In this document: in pieces, positions 47,911 through 58,557 of the stretch
How the letters are laid out: each line of letters begins with the position of its first letter
Numbering within the stretch: position 1 is the first letter of the stretch
Source of the DNA: Citrobacter sp. MGH106
GTDB taxonomy: Bacteria; Pseudomonadota; Gammaproteobacteria; Enterobacterales; Enterobacteriaceae
DNA: 64,000 nucleotides
Assembly: GCF_001037495.1 (NCBI RefSeq)
Contig: NZ_KQ089822.1
Coordinates: 3,863,938-3,927,937, forward strand
Reading direction: 5' to 3'
Notes under the pieces: generated by a model
What the model was told of the DNA's origin: nothing
What the model saw: only the letters and a program-made list of their open reading frames with translations
Databases searched by the model: none
Position numbers and translations under genes: made by a program

Positions 47911-48684
47911 CTACCGAATTTTAGAGATGACCGGTACGCCACTGTGAAAACGGAACTCATCGTCCGGGGATAAGATCAGCGAAGCTTCTACTTCACCAAA
48001 AAATCGTACTCTTTCACTGATATCGTGTGCAGAAACCTGCTGTGCCAGCGCCAGATAATCCTGATAATGGCGCGCCTCTGAACGGAGCAACGACAGATAA
48101 AATGCCTGTAACTCGTCATCCAGATACGGTGCCAGAGCAGCGAAACGTTCGCAGGAACGCGCCTCGATATACGCGCCGCAAATGAGCTTATCAATCAGCG
48201 TTAACGGCTCATGGGTTCGCACCTCTTTGAGCATGCCTTTGGCATAACGGCTGGCAGTAATTTTGATATACGGAATATTGCGACTCATCATCGCCTCCCG
48301 CACCTGCCAGAAGTGGTGTAACTCTTCTTTGATCAACAAAACCATGCTGTCGATAAGCTGTCGTCCCCATGGGTCGTCAGTTTGCGGCATCACACTTTTG
48401 CCGATCTGCTTATTCAGTGAGATGAAATCAGGTTCTTCCCCTTCCCGGAAGGCAAAGGCCTCATAGGGTTTCAGCCACTCCAGCAGCGCCTGCGCTCCCT
48501 GCTTATCAGCGACATATTTACGCACCAGCAACATCGCGGTTTGCGCCGCTTTCAGTTCACAAATGAGGTGGTCGGTCAGTAACAGAGGTAGATGTTCCGG
48601 GTCTCGCGCTTTATCAAGCCATGCCTGGGGTGTTTTGCAGTGCAGGAAGTTCAGGATCGGGGAGAGTATTTGCGGGTAATCCAT
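47911..48684 (-). CDS. miaE: tRNA 2-methylthio-N6-isopentenyladenosine-37 hydroxylase
   Basis: A 257-residue non-haem diiron monooxygenase that hydroxylates ms2i6A37 in tRNA to ms2io6A. Iron ligands are seen in the helices KEELHHFWQ, EARSCERF and SEARHYQDYL, a ferritin-like pattern. miaE is present in Salmonella and Citrobacter and absent from E. coli K-12, which supports the organism assignment. Confidence 0.95.
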   Translation of the reverse strand: MDYPQILSPILNFLHCKTPQAWLDKARDPEHLPLLLTDHLICELKAAQTAMLLVRKYVADKQGAQALLEWLKPYEAFAFREGEEPDFISLNKQIGKSVMPQTDDPWGRQLIDSMVLLIKEELHHFWQVREAMMSRNIPYIKITASRYAKGMLKEVRTHEPLTLIDKLICGAYIEARSCERFAALAPYLDDELQAFYLSLLRSEARHYQDYLALAQQVSAHDISERVRFFGEVEASLILSPDDEFRFHSGVPVISKIR

Positions 48685-48735
48685 ACGTTGTCCTTGCCCT
48701 ACGACAGCAAACGCTGCCGTAGGTCAGCAGATGAT

Positions 48736-49161
48736 TTAGTGACGCACGCCATCATCATCTTCGTCGACGAAATCTTCATCGTCGCCGTCTTCACCTTCTT
48801 CGCCGTTAGGGTCTTCAAAATAAGTACCCCACCCGTCGTACTCCACATCAAATTTTTCAGCCAGGTTCATCAGTTGCTCAACCTGGGAGTCAATCAGCTC
48901 GGCGTTCAGAGCACATTCGCTGAGGATGTCACAGCAAATTACCGTGTCGCCCTCTTCCACTTCCAGCTCTTCCGGCTCGGTCACTTCATAACCCAGTTTG
49001 AAGGCTTCTACTGCTGCTTTTTCCAGGGTTTCAAAATCATCTGCGGAAAGGTGATGCTCGATGGTATACAGCGCATCAGGATCGCTGCCATCTTCAAGTA
49101 ATTCTTCAATAATCAAGCGTGTTTCTTCACGCTGTTCTTCCAGGTGTTCCGGGTTTGCCAT
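48736..49161 (-). CDS. rraB: ribonuclease E inhibitor RraB
   Basis: A 141-residue acidic protein that binds RNase E and changes mRNA decay. [37 protein letters not shown] matches RraB (YjgD), and the C-terminus is a run of Glu and Asp residues. The ATG of MANPEHL is chosen; a longer frame upstream overlaps the argI promoter. Divergent from argI as in E. coli. Confidence 0.95.
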   Translation of the reverse strand: MANPEHLEEQREETRLIIEELLEDGSDPDALYTIEHHLSADDFETLEKAAVEAFKLGYEVTEPEELEVEEGDTVICCDILSECALNAELIDSQVEQLMNLAEKFDVEYDGWGTYFEDPNGEEGEDGDDEDFVDEDDDGVRH

Positions 49162-49258
49162 GGCTCGTTCCTCATAATGTCCTGCCGATACTCTTATTGT
49201 CACATACCGCTGACATTGCCTCCACCTTTCCAGGAAAGATTTGTTAAACAAGGTTGCA

Positions 49259-49297
49259 AACGAATAAATATCCATATAAATTGAATTTTAATTCAAT
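49259..49297. promoter_or_regulatory. tandem ARG boxes upstream of argI
   Basis: Two 18-bp boxes 3 bp apart: a weaker one (AACGAATAAATATCCATA) and a near-perfect one (ATTGAATTTTAATTCAAT) against the consensus TGAATWWWWATTCA. ArgR with arginine would repress argI here. Confidence 0.8.
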
Positions 49298-49324
49298 AAA
49301 TGGCTTAAGCCATGTGAGGGAACC

Positions 49325-50329
49325 ATGTCTGCACTTTATCAGAAGCATTTTTTGAAACTGCTTGATTTCACCTCTGCTGAACTCGCATCACTGCTACAAC
49401 TCGCCGCACAACTAAAGGTGGATAAGAAAAACGGCACAGAGATCGCCAAACTGACCGGCAAAAACATCGCGCTCATCTTCGAAAAAGACTCGACCCGTAC
49501 CCGTTGCTCTTTCGAAGTTGCCGCATACGATCAGGGCGCTCGCGTAACGTATCTCGGGCCAAGCGGCAGTCAGATTGGTCATAAAGAGTCGATTAAAGAT
49601 ACCGCCCGAGTGCTCGGTCGCATGTACGACGGTATTCAGTACCGGGGCCACGGACAGGAGGTCGTTGAGACACTGGCGGAGTATGCCGGGGTTCCGGTAT
49701 GGAATGGGTTAACTAACGAATTTCACCCCACTCAGTTACTGGCCGATCTGTTAACTATGCAAGAACATCTGCCGGGTAAAGCGTTTAATGAGATGACGCT
49801 GGTATATACCGGCGATGCCCGCAACAATATGGGGAACTCGATGCTGGAAGCAGCAGCGTTAACGGGGCTGGATTTGCGTCTGGTTGCGCCACAAGCCTGC
49901 TGGCCTGAAGAAAATCTGGTTGCGGAATGCAAAGCCCTGGCACAGAAAAACGGCGGTAATATAACGCTGACTGAAGATGTTGCCACAGGCGTTAAAGGTG
50001 CAGATTTCATCTATACCGACGTTTGGGTATCAATGGGTGAAGCGAAAGAGAAATGGGCCGAGCGTATTGCGTTACTGCGTAAATATCAGGTCAACAGCAG
50101 CATGATGGAGCTGACCGGCAACCCGCAGGTGAAATTCTTGCACTGCTTGCCTGCATTTCATGACGATCAGACCACGCTTGGCAAAAAAATGGCGGAAGAG
50201 TACGGTCTGCATGGCGGTATGGAAGTGACAGACGAGGTCTTCGAGTCACCCGCCAGTGTGGTATTCGATCAGGCAGAAAACCGCATGCACACAATCAAAG
50301 CGGTGATGGTCGCGACGTTAGCGAAGTGA
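49325..50329 (+). CDS. argI: ornithine carbamoyltransferase (anabolic)
   Basis: A 334-residue OTCase that joins carbamoyl phosphate and ornithine to give citrulline in arginine biosynthesis. The carbamoyl-phosphate loop STRTRC (about 56-61), HPTQ and the HCLPAFHD loop (Cys near 273) are present. ARG boxes upstream and the rraB-argI neighbourhood identify it as the biosynthetic enzyme, distinct from the catabolic paralogue in the arc operon. Confidence 0.96.
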   Translation: MSALYQKHFLKLLDFTSAELASLLQLAAQLKVDKKNGTEIAKLTGKNIALIFEKDSTRTRCSFEVAAYDQGARVTYLGPSGSQIGHKESIKDTARVLGRMYDGIQYRGHGQEVVETLAEYAGVPVWNGLTNEFHPTQLLADLLTMQEHLPGKAFNEMTLVYTGDARNNMGNSMLEAAALTGLDLRLVAPQACWPEENLVAECKALAQKNGGNITLTEDVATGVKGADFIYTDVWVSMGEAKEKWAERIALLRKYQVNSSMMELTGNPQVKFLHCLPAFHDDQTTLGKKMAEEYGLHGGMEVTDEVFESPASVVFDQAENRMHTIKAVMVATLAK

Positions 50330-50346
50330 CTATATTACATGACGGA

Positions 50347-50374
50347 AGTGCCGGATGGCGTCTCATCCGGCATC
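50347..50374. repeat. REP-like hairpin between argI and tabA
   Basis: Stem TGCCGGATG/CATCCGGCA with a GCGTCT loop, the core of enterobacterial REP sequences, between two convergent genes; may stabilise or end transcripts. Confidence 0.7.
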
Positions 50375-50384
50375 ACAATATATT

Positions 50385-50864
<480 letters not shown>

Positions 50865-50976
50865 TCATTTTGGTTGTTATACGAAAAAACCGTCTGCCAT
50901 ACAACTCCTGGTTACTGATATTTTGCGTCAACGCATGTTTATCGCTGATGATGTTGGTCAGTTGTTAATATCCAGG

Positions 50977-51007
50977 ATGAGTTATGCATAAACTATGCAT
51001 AACTCAT
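50977..51007. promoter_or_regulatory. perfect 14-bp inverted repeat upstream of arcA
   Basis: Arms ATGAGTTATGCATA/TATGCATAACTCAT with an AAC centre. Not a match to the ARG box or CRP consensus. Likely an operator for the arc operon or tabA; no T-tract for a terminator. Confidence 0.55.
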
Positions 51008-51372
51008 GATCCCCTCTTTCCCTGATGTTATGTAACCTACTGTTTTACAAAATTTTATTAGAAAAACCCGCAACAGGTCACATTTCACTCTCCCTTCATA
51101 ATGCCTGTATATCCTCATATTTATTTGAAAATAAAAGTTAAACCACAAATAATAAAATTAAAAAATCGCATAACCATTCAAAGATGAAAAATAAACCATT
51201 AAAAATCAACAAATTATTAAATTCACTATATTTAAGAAAACACACAAACAATTAACACGAACAAATAACAAGACATATTCCTGCGTATTAATTCAATTCA
51301 ACACCCTATTATTTTTTAATTTCTCAGAACTCTGTCATATATTAAAAAAGAAAAATAAAACGTCCGCTCTAC

Positions 51373-51388
51373 TGTGAAAGAAATCACA
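51373..51388 (+). promoter_or_regulatory. CRP site upstream of arcA
   Basis: TGTGAAAGAAATCACA is a perfect match to TGTGA-N6-TCACA, 120 bp before the arcA start. It fits catabolite control of arginine deiminase genes. Confidence 0.75.
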
Positions 51389-51508
51389 TTTCTATGTCAG
51401 ATAAGGTCTAAATATAGATCCCGCAATTAGCTGAAAAATCATGACTGCAAAAATATTATTTGCAGGCACCTCCTCTTTATTTTTTACAATCACGTTAAAG
51501 GGATAATG

Positions 51509-52729
51509 ATGGAAAAGCATTATGTCGGTTCCGAAATCGGTCAATTACGTAGCGTGATGCTACATCGTCCTAATCTCAGTTTAAAAAGGCTGACGCCATC
51601 GAACTGTCAGGAGCTGCTTTTTGATGATGTTCTTTCAGTAGAACGTGCGGGTGAAGAACATGACATTTTCGCCGACACACTGCGTCAGCAGGGAATTGAA
51701 GTTCTGTTACTCACTGATTTATTGACACAAACTCTTGATATCCCTGACGCAAAAAGCTGGTTACTGGATACGCAAATTTCTGATTACCGCCTTGGCCCCG
51801 CTTTCGCTACCGATATTCGCGCCTGGCTGGCAGATATGTCGCACCGGGAACTCGCCCGGCATTTAAGCGGCGGTCTGACCTACGGAGAAATCCCCGCTTC
51901 AATCAAAAATATGGTAGTCGACACTCATGATATTAATGATTTTATTATGAAGCCATTACCGAATCACTTATTTACTCGCGACACTTCATGCTGGATATAT
52001 AACGGTGTGTCTATTAATCCGATGGCCAAAACAGCCCGTCAGCGGGAAACCAATAATCTCCGGGCAATTTATCGCTGGCATCCGCAATTTGCCGATGGTG
52101 ATTTTATTAAATATTTCGGTGATGAAAATATTAATTATGACCATGCCACGTTAGAAGGTGGTGATGTGCTGGTCATTGGCCGTGGCGCAGTGCTGATCGG
52201 CATGTCTGAACGGACAACCCCACAGGGAATCGAGTTTCTTGCCCAGTCGCTATTCAGGCATCGCCAGGCTGAACGCGTGATCGCCGTAGAACTGCCAAAA
52301 CATCGCTCCTGTATGCATCTCGATACCGTTATGACCCATATCGATATCAATACCTTCTCCGTCTACCCGGAAGTCGTTCGCCCTGACGTTCAGTGCTGGA
52401 CCCTGACGCCAGATGGACGCGGCGGCCTGAAACGAACTCAGGAAAACACCCTGGTACATGCCCTCGAAAAAGCCCTGGGCCTTGATCAAATTCGCTTAAT
52501 CACCACCGGTGGTGACGCTTTCGAAGCCGAACGTGAGCAGTGGAATGATGCGAACAACGTCCTCACTCTGCGCCCCGGCGTCGTAGTGGGTTATGAGCGC
52601 AACATCTGGACCAACGAAAAATACGATAAAGCCGGAATCACCGTTTTACCCATTCCAGGCGACGAACTTGGACGAGGTCGCGGCGGTGCGCGCTGCATGA
52701 GTTGCCCGCTGGAACGCGACGGTATTTAA
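51509..52729 (+). CDS. arcA: arginine deiminase
   Basis: A 406-residue guanidino-group-modifying enzyme that hydrolyses arginine to citrulline and ammonia. Substrate and catalytic residues are seen in [26 protein letters not shown], and the terminal [10 protein letters not shown] with the nucleophilic Cys. AGGG spacing favours the second of two adjacent ATGs. First gene of the arcA-arcC-arcB-carrier operon, which makes ATP from arginine and raises pH; known in Salmonella and Citrobacter, absent from E. coli K-12. Confidence 0.96.
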   Translation: MEKHYVGSEIGQLRSVMLHRPNLSLKRLTPSNCQELLFDDVLSVERAGEEHDIFADTLRQQGIEVLLLTDLLTQTLDIPDAKSWLLDTQISDYRLGPAFATDIRAWLADMSHRELARHLSGGLTYGEIPASIKNMVVDTHDINDFIMKPLPNHLFTRDTSCWIYNGVSINPMAKTARQRETNNLRAIYRWHPQFADGDFIKYFGDENINYDHATLEGGDVLVIGRGAVLIGMSERTTPQGIEFLAQSLFRHRQAERVIAVELPKHRSCMHLDTVMTHIDINTFSVYPEVVRPDVQCWTLTPDGRGGLKRTQENTLVHALEKALGLDQIRLITTGGDAFEAEREQWNDANNVLTLRPGVVVGYERNIWTNEKYDKAGITVLPIPGDELGRGRGGARCMSCPLERDGI

Positions 52730-52738
52730 GGGGACGTC

Positions 52739-53665
52739 ATGGAAAACAAACCTACTCTGGTTGTCGCCCTCGGTGGCAACGCGCTGCTCAAACGTGGCGA
52801 GCCGCTGGAAGCAGATATTCAACGTAAAAATATTGAGCTGGCAGCAAAAACCATCGCCCAGCTCACGCAGCAGTGGCGCGTGATCCTGGTGCATGGCAAC
52901 GGCCCGCAGGTCGGACTGCTGGCGTTACAAAACAGTGCCTACGCCAGCGTCACCCCCTATCCGCTCGACATTCTCGGCGCGGAGAGCCAGGGCATGATCG
53001 GCTACATGCTACAGCAGGCGCTGAAAAATCAGCTTCCGCAGCGTGAAATTAGCGTCCTGCTGACGCAGGTTGAAGTCGATGCCAGCGATCCGGCATTCAG
53101 CAACCCAACCAAATATATCGGACCGATTTACGACGACATCCAGGCCAGGACATTACAGGCGGAAAAGGGCTGGGTTTTCAAAGCCGACGGTAAAGCATTC
53201 CGCCGGGTGGTCCCCTCTCCACAACCCAAGCGCATTGTTGAAAGCGACGCGATTCGTACCCTGATCGCCCGCGATCATCTGGTTATTTGCAACGGTGGCG
53301 GTGGTGTGCCCGTGGTGGAGAAGGCCGATGGCTACCACGGTATTGAAGCGGTGATCGACAAAGATCTCTCCGCAGCCCTCCTCGCCAGCCAAATCCATGC
53401 CAATGCGCTGCTGATCCTGACAGATGCCGACGCCGTATACCTCGACTGGGGCAAACCCACTCAACGCCCGCTGGCTCAGGTCACTCCGGAGCTACTCAGC
53501 GAAATGCAATTCGACGCCGGTTCAATGGGGCCCAAAGTCACGGCCTGCGCCGAGTTTGTCAGCCGCTGCCACGGCATTGCGGGCATCGGTTCGCTGGCTG
53601 ACGGCACGTCCATTCTCAGCGGAGACAAAGGCACGCTGATTCGCAGCGAAACCGTCGACGCATAA
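52739..53665 (+). CDS. arcC: carbamate kinase
   Basis: A 308-residue amino acid kinase that transfers the phosphate of carbamoyl phosphate to ADP, the ATP-forming step of the arginine deiminase pathway. GGNALL at the start, HGNGPQVG near residue 50, and [12 protein letters not shown] near 215 are signature segments. It follows arcA by 9 bp with a GGGG ribosome binding site. Confidence 0.96.
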   Translation: MENKPTLVVALGGNALLKRGEPLEADIQRKNIELAAKTIAQLTQQWRVILVHGNGPQVGLLALQNSAYASVTPYPLDILGAESQGMIGYMLQQALKNQLPQREISVLLTQVEVDASDPAFSNPTKYIGPIYDDIQARTLQAEKGWVFKADGKAFRRVVPSPQPKRIVESDAIRTLIARDHLVICNGGGGVPVVEKADGYHGIEAVIDKDLSAALLASQIHANALLILTDADAVYLDWGKPTQRPLAQVTPELLSEMQFDAGSMGPKVTACAEFVSRCHGIAGIGSLADGTSILSGDKGTLIRSETVDA

Positions 53666-53690
53666 ACCCCTTTTACCTGATGGCACGAAC

Positions 53691-53730
53691 CCGCAGGCCG
53701 GATAAGGCGAAGTTGCCATCCTGCCTGCTA
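53691..53730. repeat. REP-like element inside the arc operon
   Basis: Inverted repeat GCAGGC/GCCTGC enclosing GGATAAGGCG and GCCATCC, a REP/BIME core, in the gap between arcC and the OTCase gene. It could set differential mRNA stability. Confidence 0.6.
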
Positions 53731-53748
53731 CGACTTAAGGACCTATTT

Positions 53749-54753
53749 ATGGCTATTTCACTGAAAAATCGCAACTTTCTAAAACTTCTCGACTACACCC
53801 CCACCGAGATCCAGTACCTCATCGATCTGGCTATCGAGCTAAAAACCGCGAAAAAAGCCGGGCGTGAAAGACAAACACTAATCGGCAAGAACATCGCGCT
53901 GATCTTTGAAAAAACCTCTACTCGCACCCGTTGCGCCTTTGAAGTCGGCGCTTTCGACCAGGGTGCGCAAGTGACCTATCTCGGCCCAAGCGGCTCGCAG
54001 ATTGGTCATAAAGAGTCGATGAAAGATACCGCCCGCGTTTTGGGTCGTATGTATGACGGCATCGAATACCGTGGCTATGGCCAGGACATCGTTGAGGAGC
54101 TGGGTGAGTACGCCGGTGTTCCGGTATGGAATGGGCTGACGAATGAATTTCACCCTACGCAGATCCTCGCCGATCTGATGACAATGCTGGAACACGCACC
54201 GGGTAGAACTCTACCTGAACTGAGTTTTGCTTACCTCGGGGATGCCCGTAACAACATGGGCAATTCGCTGATGGTCGGCGCGGCAAAAATGGGCATGGAT
54301 ATTCGCCTGGTCGCACCAAAATCCTTCTGGCCAGATGAAGCTCTGGTCGCCGAATGCCGTGAAATCGCCAGTGTTACTGGTGCGCGCATTACGCTCACCG
54401 ACGATGTCGCTGAAGGCGTCTACGACGTGGATTTCCTCTATACCGATGTCTGGGTCTCAATGGGCGAGCCAAAAGAAGCATGGGCGGAACGCGTCAGCCT
54501 GATGACGCCCTACCAGGTTAACCAACAGGTCATCAAGGCCACCGGCAACCCTAATGTGAAATTTATGCACTGCCTGCCGGCCTTCCATAACGAGCACACC
54601 AAAGTAGGACGTGAAATCGAAGCGGCTTACGGCCTGAAAGGGCTGGAAGTCACAGAAGAAGTATTCGAGTCAGTTCACTCGATCGTCTTCGACGAAGCAG
54701 AGAACCGGATGCATAGCATCAAAGCGGTCATGGTAGCGACACTCGGCGACTAA
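53749..54753 (+). CDS. arcB: ornithine carbamoyltransferase, catabolic (arc operon)
   Basis: A 334-residue OTCase paralogous to argI and of equal length, with STRTRC, HPTQ and HCLPAFHN. In the arginine deiminase operon it runs in reverse: citrulline plus phosphate to ornithine and carbamoyl phosphate, which ArcC uses. The start at [10 protein letters not shown] follows AAGGA and fits the family length. Closeness to argI suggests duplication, by inference. Confidence 0.93.
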   Translation: MAISLKNRNFLKLLDYTPTEIQYLIDLAIELKTAKKAGRERQTLIGKNIALIFEKTSTRTRCAFEVGAFDQGAQVTYLGPSGSQIGHKESMKDTARVLGRMYDGIEYRGYGQDIVEELGEYAGVPVWNGLTNEFHPTQILADLMTMLEHAPGRTLPELSFAYLGDARNNMGNSLMVGAAKMGMDIRLVAPKSFWPDEALVAECREIASVTGARITLTDDVAEGVYDVDFLYTDVWVSMGEPKEAWAERVSLMTPYQVNQQVIKATGNPNVKFMHCLPAFHNEHTKVGREIEAAYGLKGLEVTEEVFESVHSIVFDEAENRMHSIKAVMVATLGD

Positions 54754-54808
54754 TCCCTCAGGGCATATGTCGCCAGGCGATGTATGCCCGAGCTATCCGG
54801 AGAACATC

Positions 54809-56212
54809 ATGGGCAAATTCAAATTTCCCAGCGCATATACCATCCTGTTTATTCTCATTGCACTTGTCGCCGTCATGACCTGGATAGTCCCGGCAGGGAA
54901 ATACCAGATGGCGATGAATGACACACTGGGCAAAGAAGTACCGGTTGCTGGCACTTACGCCCCCACAGAGGCCCATCCACAAGGTTTTACCGCAGTATTA
55001 CTGGCACCAATCGACGGTCTTTATAACCATGAAACCTACACCGCCGGTGCAATTGATGTGGCGTTGTTTGTCCTGATCATCGGCGGTTTTTTGGGGGTTG
55101 TGAATAAAACAGGTGCCATCGACGCCGGAATTGAACGCGTGACGGTGAGACTTAACGGTAAAGAGGAGTGGATGATCCCCATCCTGATGGGACTTTTTGC
55201 TGCCGGAGGAACGATTTACGGGATGGCAGAAGAGTCACTCCCTTTCTACACATTATTAGTTCCGGTAATGATGGCCGCCCGCTTCGATCCGTTAGTTGCC
55301 GCCGCTACCGTTCTGCTCGGCGCTGGTATTGGCACACTCGGTTCGACGATTAACCCCTTTGCGACAGTCATCGCTGCTAACGCAGCCGGGATCCCTTTTA
55401 CCCAGGGGATGTTGATGCGCATTCTGCTACTGCTCGTCGGGTATGTTATCTGCGTCGTGTGGGTGATGCGCTATGCCCGAAAAGTTCGCAGTCATCCAGA
55501 GCTGTCTATCGTAGCGGACAAACTGGAGGAAAACCGCGCTCATTTTCTCGGTAATCGCGCCGATACCAACCTTGAGTTCACGGCTACGCGTAAAGCAATC
55601 CTGTTTATTTTCGCTGCCGCCTTTGCGGTGATGATTTATGGGGTCGCTGTACTCGGGTGGTGGATGGCGGAAATATCCGGCGTCTTTCTGGCTGCTGCAA
55701 TTATCGTGGGCGTGATAGCCAGAATGAGCGAAGAAGCATTTACCAGCACGTTCATCGACGGCGCGCGGGATCTGCTTGGTGTCGCGCTAATTATCGGTAT
55801 TGCCCGCGGCATCGTCGTGGTGATGGATAACGGCATGATTACCCACACGATTCTGCACAGCGCCGAGAATTTAGTCTCTGGCCTTTCTACCACCATTTTC
55901 ATCAATGTTACCTACTGGTTGGAAGTTTTGCTGTCCTTCCTGGTGCCTTCCTCCTCCGGGCTTGCAGTACTTACCATGCCAATAATGGCTCCGCTGGCAG
56001 ACTTCGCCCATGTGCAAAGAGATCTGGTTGTCACTGCGTACCAGTCCGCTTCCGGCATTGTGAATCTGGTTACCCCTACCTCTGCGGTGGTAATGGGGGG
56101 ACTGGCCATTGCTCGCGTACCTTACGTGCGATACCTGAAATGGGTCGCCCCATTACTGCTCATTCTCACGCTGCTGAACATGGCGGTCTTAAGCATAGGC
56201 GCCATGCTGTAG
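54809..56212 (+). CDS. YfcC-family membrane carrier of the arc operon
   Basis: A 467-residue carrier of the YfcC/DcuC-like family with about 12 hydrophobic segments. Family segments include PAGKYQ, GGTIYGMAEES and VPSSSGLAVLTMPIMAPL. Its place as the fourth gene of the arc operon points to arginine/ornithine (or citrulline) exchange, in the role of ArcD, but its sequence is not that of the classical ArcD antiporter. A terminator follows 8 bp past its stop. Confidence 0.82.
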   Translation: MGKFKFPSAYTILFILIALVAVMTWIVPAGKYQMAMNDTLGKEVPVAGTYAPTEAHPQGFTAVLLAPIDGLYNHETYTAGAIDVALFVLIIGGFLGVVNKTGAIDAGIERVTVRLNGKEEWMIPILMGLFAAGGTIYGMAEESLPFYTLLVPVMMAARFDPLVAAATVLLGAGIGTLGSTINPFATVIAANAAGIPFTQGMLMRILLLLVGYVICVVWVMRYARKVRSHPELSIVADKLEENRAHFLGNRADTNLEFTATRKAILFIFAAAFAVMIYGVAVLGWWMAEISGVFLAAAIIVGVIARMSEEAFTSTFIDGARDLLGVALIIGIARGIVVVMDNGMITHTILHSAENLVSGLSTTIFINVTYWLEVLLSFLVPSSSGLAVLTMPIMAPLADFAHVQRDLVVTAYQSASGIVNLVTPTSAVVMGGLAIARVPYVRYLKWVAPLLLILTLLNMAVLSIGAML

Positions 56213-56219
56213 CCCTTTT

Positions 56220-56244
56220 GCCGTCGGATATCGACGGCTTTTTT
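56220..56244 (+). terminator. intrinsic terminator of the arc operon
   Basis: Stem GCCGTCG/CGACGGC with a GATAT loop followed by six T residues. It separates the carrier gene from the argR-like gene. Confidence 0.9.
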
Positions 56245-56355
56245 GAGCACTCTCTCGTTTTTCTGCCCAACCGCCCGTTTGATCCGTTATCGATACGGAA
56301 AATATGGTGAATTTCGCCATCGCATTGATATAAATAATAAATATAAGGTGTCTTT

Positions 56356-56835
56356 ATGAAGGAATACGATGATTACTCTGCCAAAGAGCAACTGCTGCTG
56401 GCGGTTTGTCAGCGCCTGATTACAGAAAAACGCTACCTGTCACAGGAAGCCATCCGCTGTGAACTGCAAAACCAGGGGTTTGCCGGCATCAGCCAGTCTA
56501 CTGTCTCACGCCTGCTGAAATTGCTCGGAGCTATAAAAATAAGAAATACAAAAGGGCAAAAAATTTATTCTACAAATCCCCAGTTGCGCCCTGCGCCGGA
56601 TGCCGCCCGCTCTATTTCTGAAATGGTGGTCAGCATAGAGCACAATAGCGAATTTATCCTTATCCACACCGCAGCGGGATATGGCCGGGCCGTTGCCAGA
56701 ATCCTCGATTATCACGCATTGCCGGAAGTTCTGGGAGTCGTTGCCGGCAGCAGTATTGTCTGGGTCGCACCTCGGGTAGTTCAGCGAACTGCGCTAGTCC
56801 ACAAGCAGATTAATTATTTACTAAAGATGAATTAA
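56356..56835 (+). CDS. ArgR-family regulator paralogue
   Basis: A 159-residue ArgR-family protein: winged helix with GISQSTVSRLLK near residue 45, then a C-terminal hexamerisation/arginine-binding domain ending in LGVVAGSSIVWVAP. In ArgR the last segment reads AGDDT, and its two Asp residues hold L-arginine; here they are replaced by Ser-Ser. It is probably a dedicated arc-operon regulator, and its response to arginine may differ from that of the housekeeping ArgR or depend on mixed hexamers. The gene has its own promoter region after the arc terminator. Confidence 0.88.
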   Translation: MKEYDDYSAKEQLLLAVCQRLITEKRYLSQEAIRCELQNQGFAGISQSTVSRLLKLLGAIKIRNTKGQKIYSTNPQLRPAPDAARSISEMVVSIEHNSEFILIHTAAGYGRAVARILDYHALPEVLGVVAGSSIVWVAPRVVQRTALVHKQINYLLKMN

Positions 56836-56880
56836 AATTCATAAGAACCGTTTGCGATGAATAATTTGTGCATTATTTGC

Positions 56881-56908
56881 TTGATCCCATAACGTAGCTG
56901 AGTATAAT
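56881..56908 (+). promoter_or_regulatory. pyrBI promoter
   Basis: TTGATC and TATAAT with 16-bp spacing, just upstream of the pyrL leader. The transcript would start in the region read with UTP-sensitive attenuation in relatives. Confidence 0.7.
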
Positions 56909-56933
56909 CGCGGACAATTTGCCGGGAGGATGT

Positions 56934-57035
56934 ATGGTTCAGTGTGTACGACATTTTGTCTTACCGCGTCTGAAAAAAGACGCTGGCCTGCCGTTTTTCT
57001 TCCCGTTGATCACCTATTCCAAGCCCCTCAATTGA
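56934..57035 (+). CDS. pyrL: pyrBI operon leader peptide
   Basis: A 33-codon leader reading MVQCVRHFVLPRLKKD then AGLPFFFPLITYSKPLN, with GGGAGGA before its ATG. It matches the first 33 residues of the 44-residue E. coli PyrL except for Y28 and K30. Coupling of translation and transcription across this leader, with slow UTP incorporation, lets the ribosome block the attenuator when UTP is low. Here the stop (TGA) falls inside the attenuator stem-loop, where E. coli has CGA and reads on. Confidence 0.9.
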   Translation: MVQCVRHFVLPRLKKDAGLPFFFPLITYSKPLN

Positions 57036-57050
57036 GGGGCTTTTTTTTTG
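57021..57050 (+). terminator. pyrBI attenuator
   Basis: Stem AGCCCCTCAA/TTGAGGGGCT followed by nine T residues, 22 bp before pyrB. It is the UTP-controlled attenuator of the operon. Confidence 0.95.
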
Positions 57051-57071
57051 CCCAGGCGTCAGGAGATAAAC

Positions 57072-58007
57072 ATGGCTAACCCGCTCTATCAAAAACACAT
57101 CATTTCCATAAACGACCTCAGCCGCGATGATCTGAATCTGGTCCTCGCGACGGCGGCGAAACTCAAAGCAAACCCGCAACCGGAACTGTTAAAACATAAG
57201 GTAATCGCCAGTTGCTTCTTCGAGGCGTCAACCCGTACCCGTTTATCATTTGAAACCTCGATGCACCGTCTGGGTGCCAGCGTGGTTGGGTTCTCCGACA
57301 GCAGCAACACATCCCTGGGCAAAAAAGGTGAAACGCTGGCCGACACCATTTCCGTCATCAGCACCTATGTTGATGCCATTGTGATGCGTCATCCGCAGGA
57401 AGGCGCCGCGCGTCTGGCAACTGAATTCTCCGGCAATGTGCCGGTACTGAATGCGGGTGACGGCTCCAACCAGCATCCGACGCAAACCCTGCTGGATCTG
57501 TTCACCATTCAGGAAACTCAGGGCCGCCTGGACAATCTGCAGATAGCGATGGTAGGCGACCTGAAATATGGTCGTACCGTCCACTCCCTGACCCAGGCAC
57601 TGGCGAAATTTGAGGGCAACCGCTTCTACTTTATCGCCCCGGATGCGCTGGCAATGCCGCAATACATTCTGGATATGCTGAATGAAAAAGGTATCGCCTG
57701 GAGCCTGCATGGCACTATCGAAGAGGTGATGGCGGAAGTGGACATTCTCTATATGACCCGCGTACAGAAAGAACGTCTGGACCCGTCTGAATACGCCAAC
57801 GTGAAAGCACAGTTTGTTCTGCGCGCCAGCGATCTGAATGGTGCGAGAGAGAATATGAAAGTTCTGCATCCGCTGCCGCGTATCGATGAGATCACTACCG
57901 ACGTTGATAAGACGCCACATGCCTGGTATTTCCAGCAGGCAGGCAACGGGATATTCGCTCGCCAGGCGTTACTGGCACTGGTTCTGAACCGCGATCTGGC
58001 ACTGTAA
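57072..58007 (+). CDS. pyrB: aspartate carbamoyltransferase catalytic chain
   Basis: A 311-residue ATCase catalytic chain that makes carbamoyl aspartate, the first committed step of pyrimidine synthesis. The carbamoyl-phosphate loop STRTRLSFE (about 53-61), HPTQTLLD and the HPLPRIDEI loop are present. AGGAGAT precedes the ATG of MANPLYQKH. pyrI follows after 12 bp; the holoenzyme is (PyrB3)2(PyrI2)3. Confidence 0.98.
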   Translation: MANPLYQKHIISINDLSRDDLNLVLATAAKLKANPQPELLKHKVIASCFFEASTRTRLSFETSMHRLGASVVGFSDSSNTSLGKKGETLADTISVISTYVDAIVMRHPQEGAARLATEFSGNVPVLNAGDGSNQHPTQTLLDLFTIQETQGRLDNLQIAMVGDLKYGRTVHSLTQALAKFEGNRFYFIAPDALAMPQYILDMLNEKGIAWSLHGTIEEVMAEVDILYMTRVQKERLDPSEYANVKAQFVLRASDLNGARENMKVLHPLPRIDEITTDVDKTPHAWYFQQAGNGIFARQALLALVLNRDLAL

Positions 58008-58019
58008 GGGGAAATGACG

Positions 58020-58481
58020 ATGACACACGATAACAAACTGCAAGTAGAAGCCATCAAACGTGGCACTGTGATTGACCATATTCCCGCACAGGTTGGTTTC
58101 AAGCTGCTGACGCTGTTCAAACTGACAGAGACCGACCAGCGTATCACTATCGGTCTGAACCTGCCGTCTGGCGAGATGGGCCGTAAGGACCTGATTAAAA
58201 TTGAAAATACCTTCCTGACCGACGAGCAGGTTAACCAGTTGTCCCTGTACGCTCCACAAGCGACGGTAAATCGCATTGACGACTATGACGTCGTGGGTAA
58301 ATCGCGCCCCAGCCTGCCGGAGCGTATCGATAATGTGCTGGTATGCCCGAACAGCAACTGCATCAGCCATGCTGAGCCGGTTTCATCCAGTTTTGCAGTG
58401 AAAAAGCGCGCCGATGACATCGCACTCAAATGCAAATACTGTGAAAAAGAGTTTTCGCATTATGTGGTGCTGGCCAACTAA
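58020..58481 (+). CDS. pyrI: aspartate carbamoyltransferase regulatory chain
   Basis: A 153-residue regulatory subunit that binds CTP/UTP (inhibition) and ATP (activation). N-terminal nucleotide-binding part [16 protein letters not shown]-terminal zinc domain with CPNSNC and CKYCEKEF. Two earlier in-frame starts exist, but the AAGGGGA spacing and family length favour this ATG. Confidence 0.98.
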   Translation: MTHDNKLQVEAIKRGTVIDHIPAQVGFKLLTLFKLTETDQRITIGLNLPSGEMGRKDLIKIENTFLTDEQVNQLSLYAPQATVNRIDDYDVVGKSRPSLPERIDNVLVCPNSNCISHAEPVSSSFAVKKRADDIALKCKYCEKEFSHYVVLAN

Positions 58482-58557
58482 TTGGGGTTGGTAATGAATT
58501 CCCGGCTCCCTATAATGACCGGGAACATTCTATTACCGCTGTAATTCAGGAGAAATC

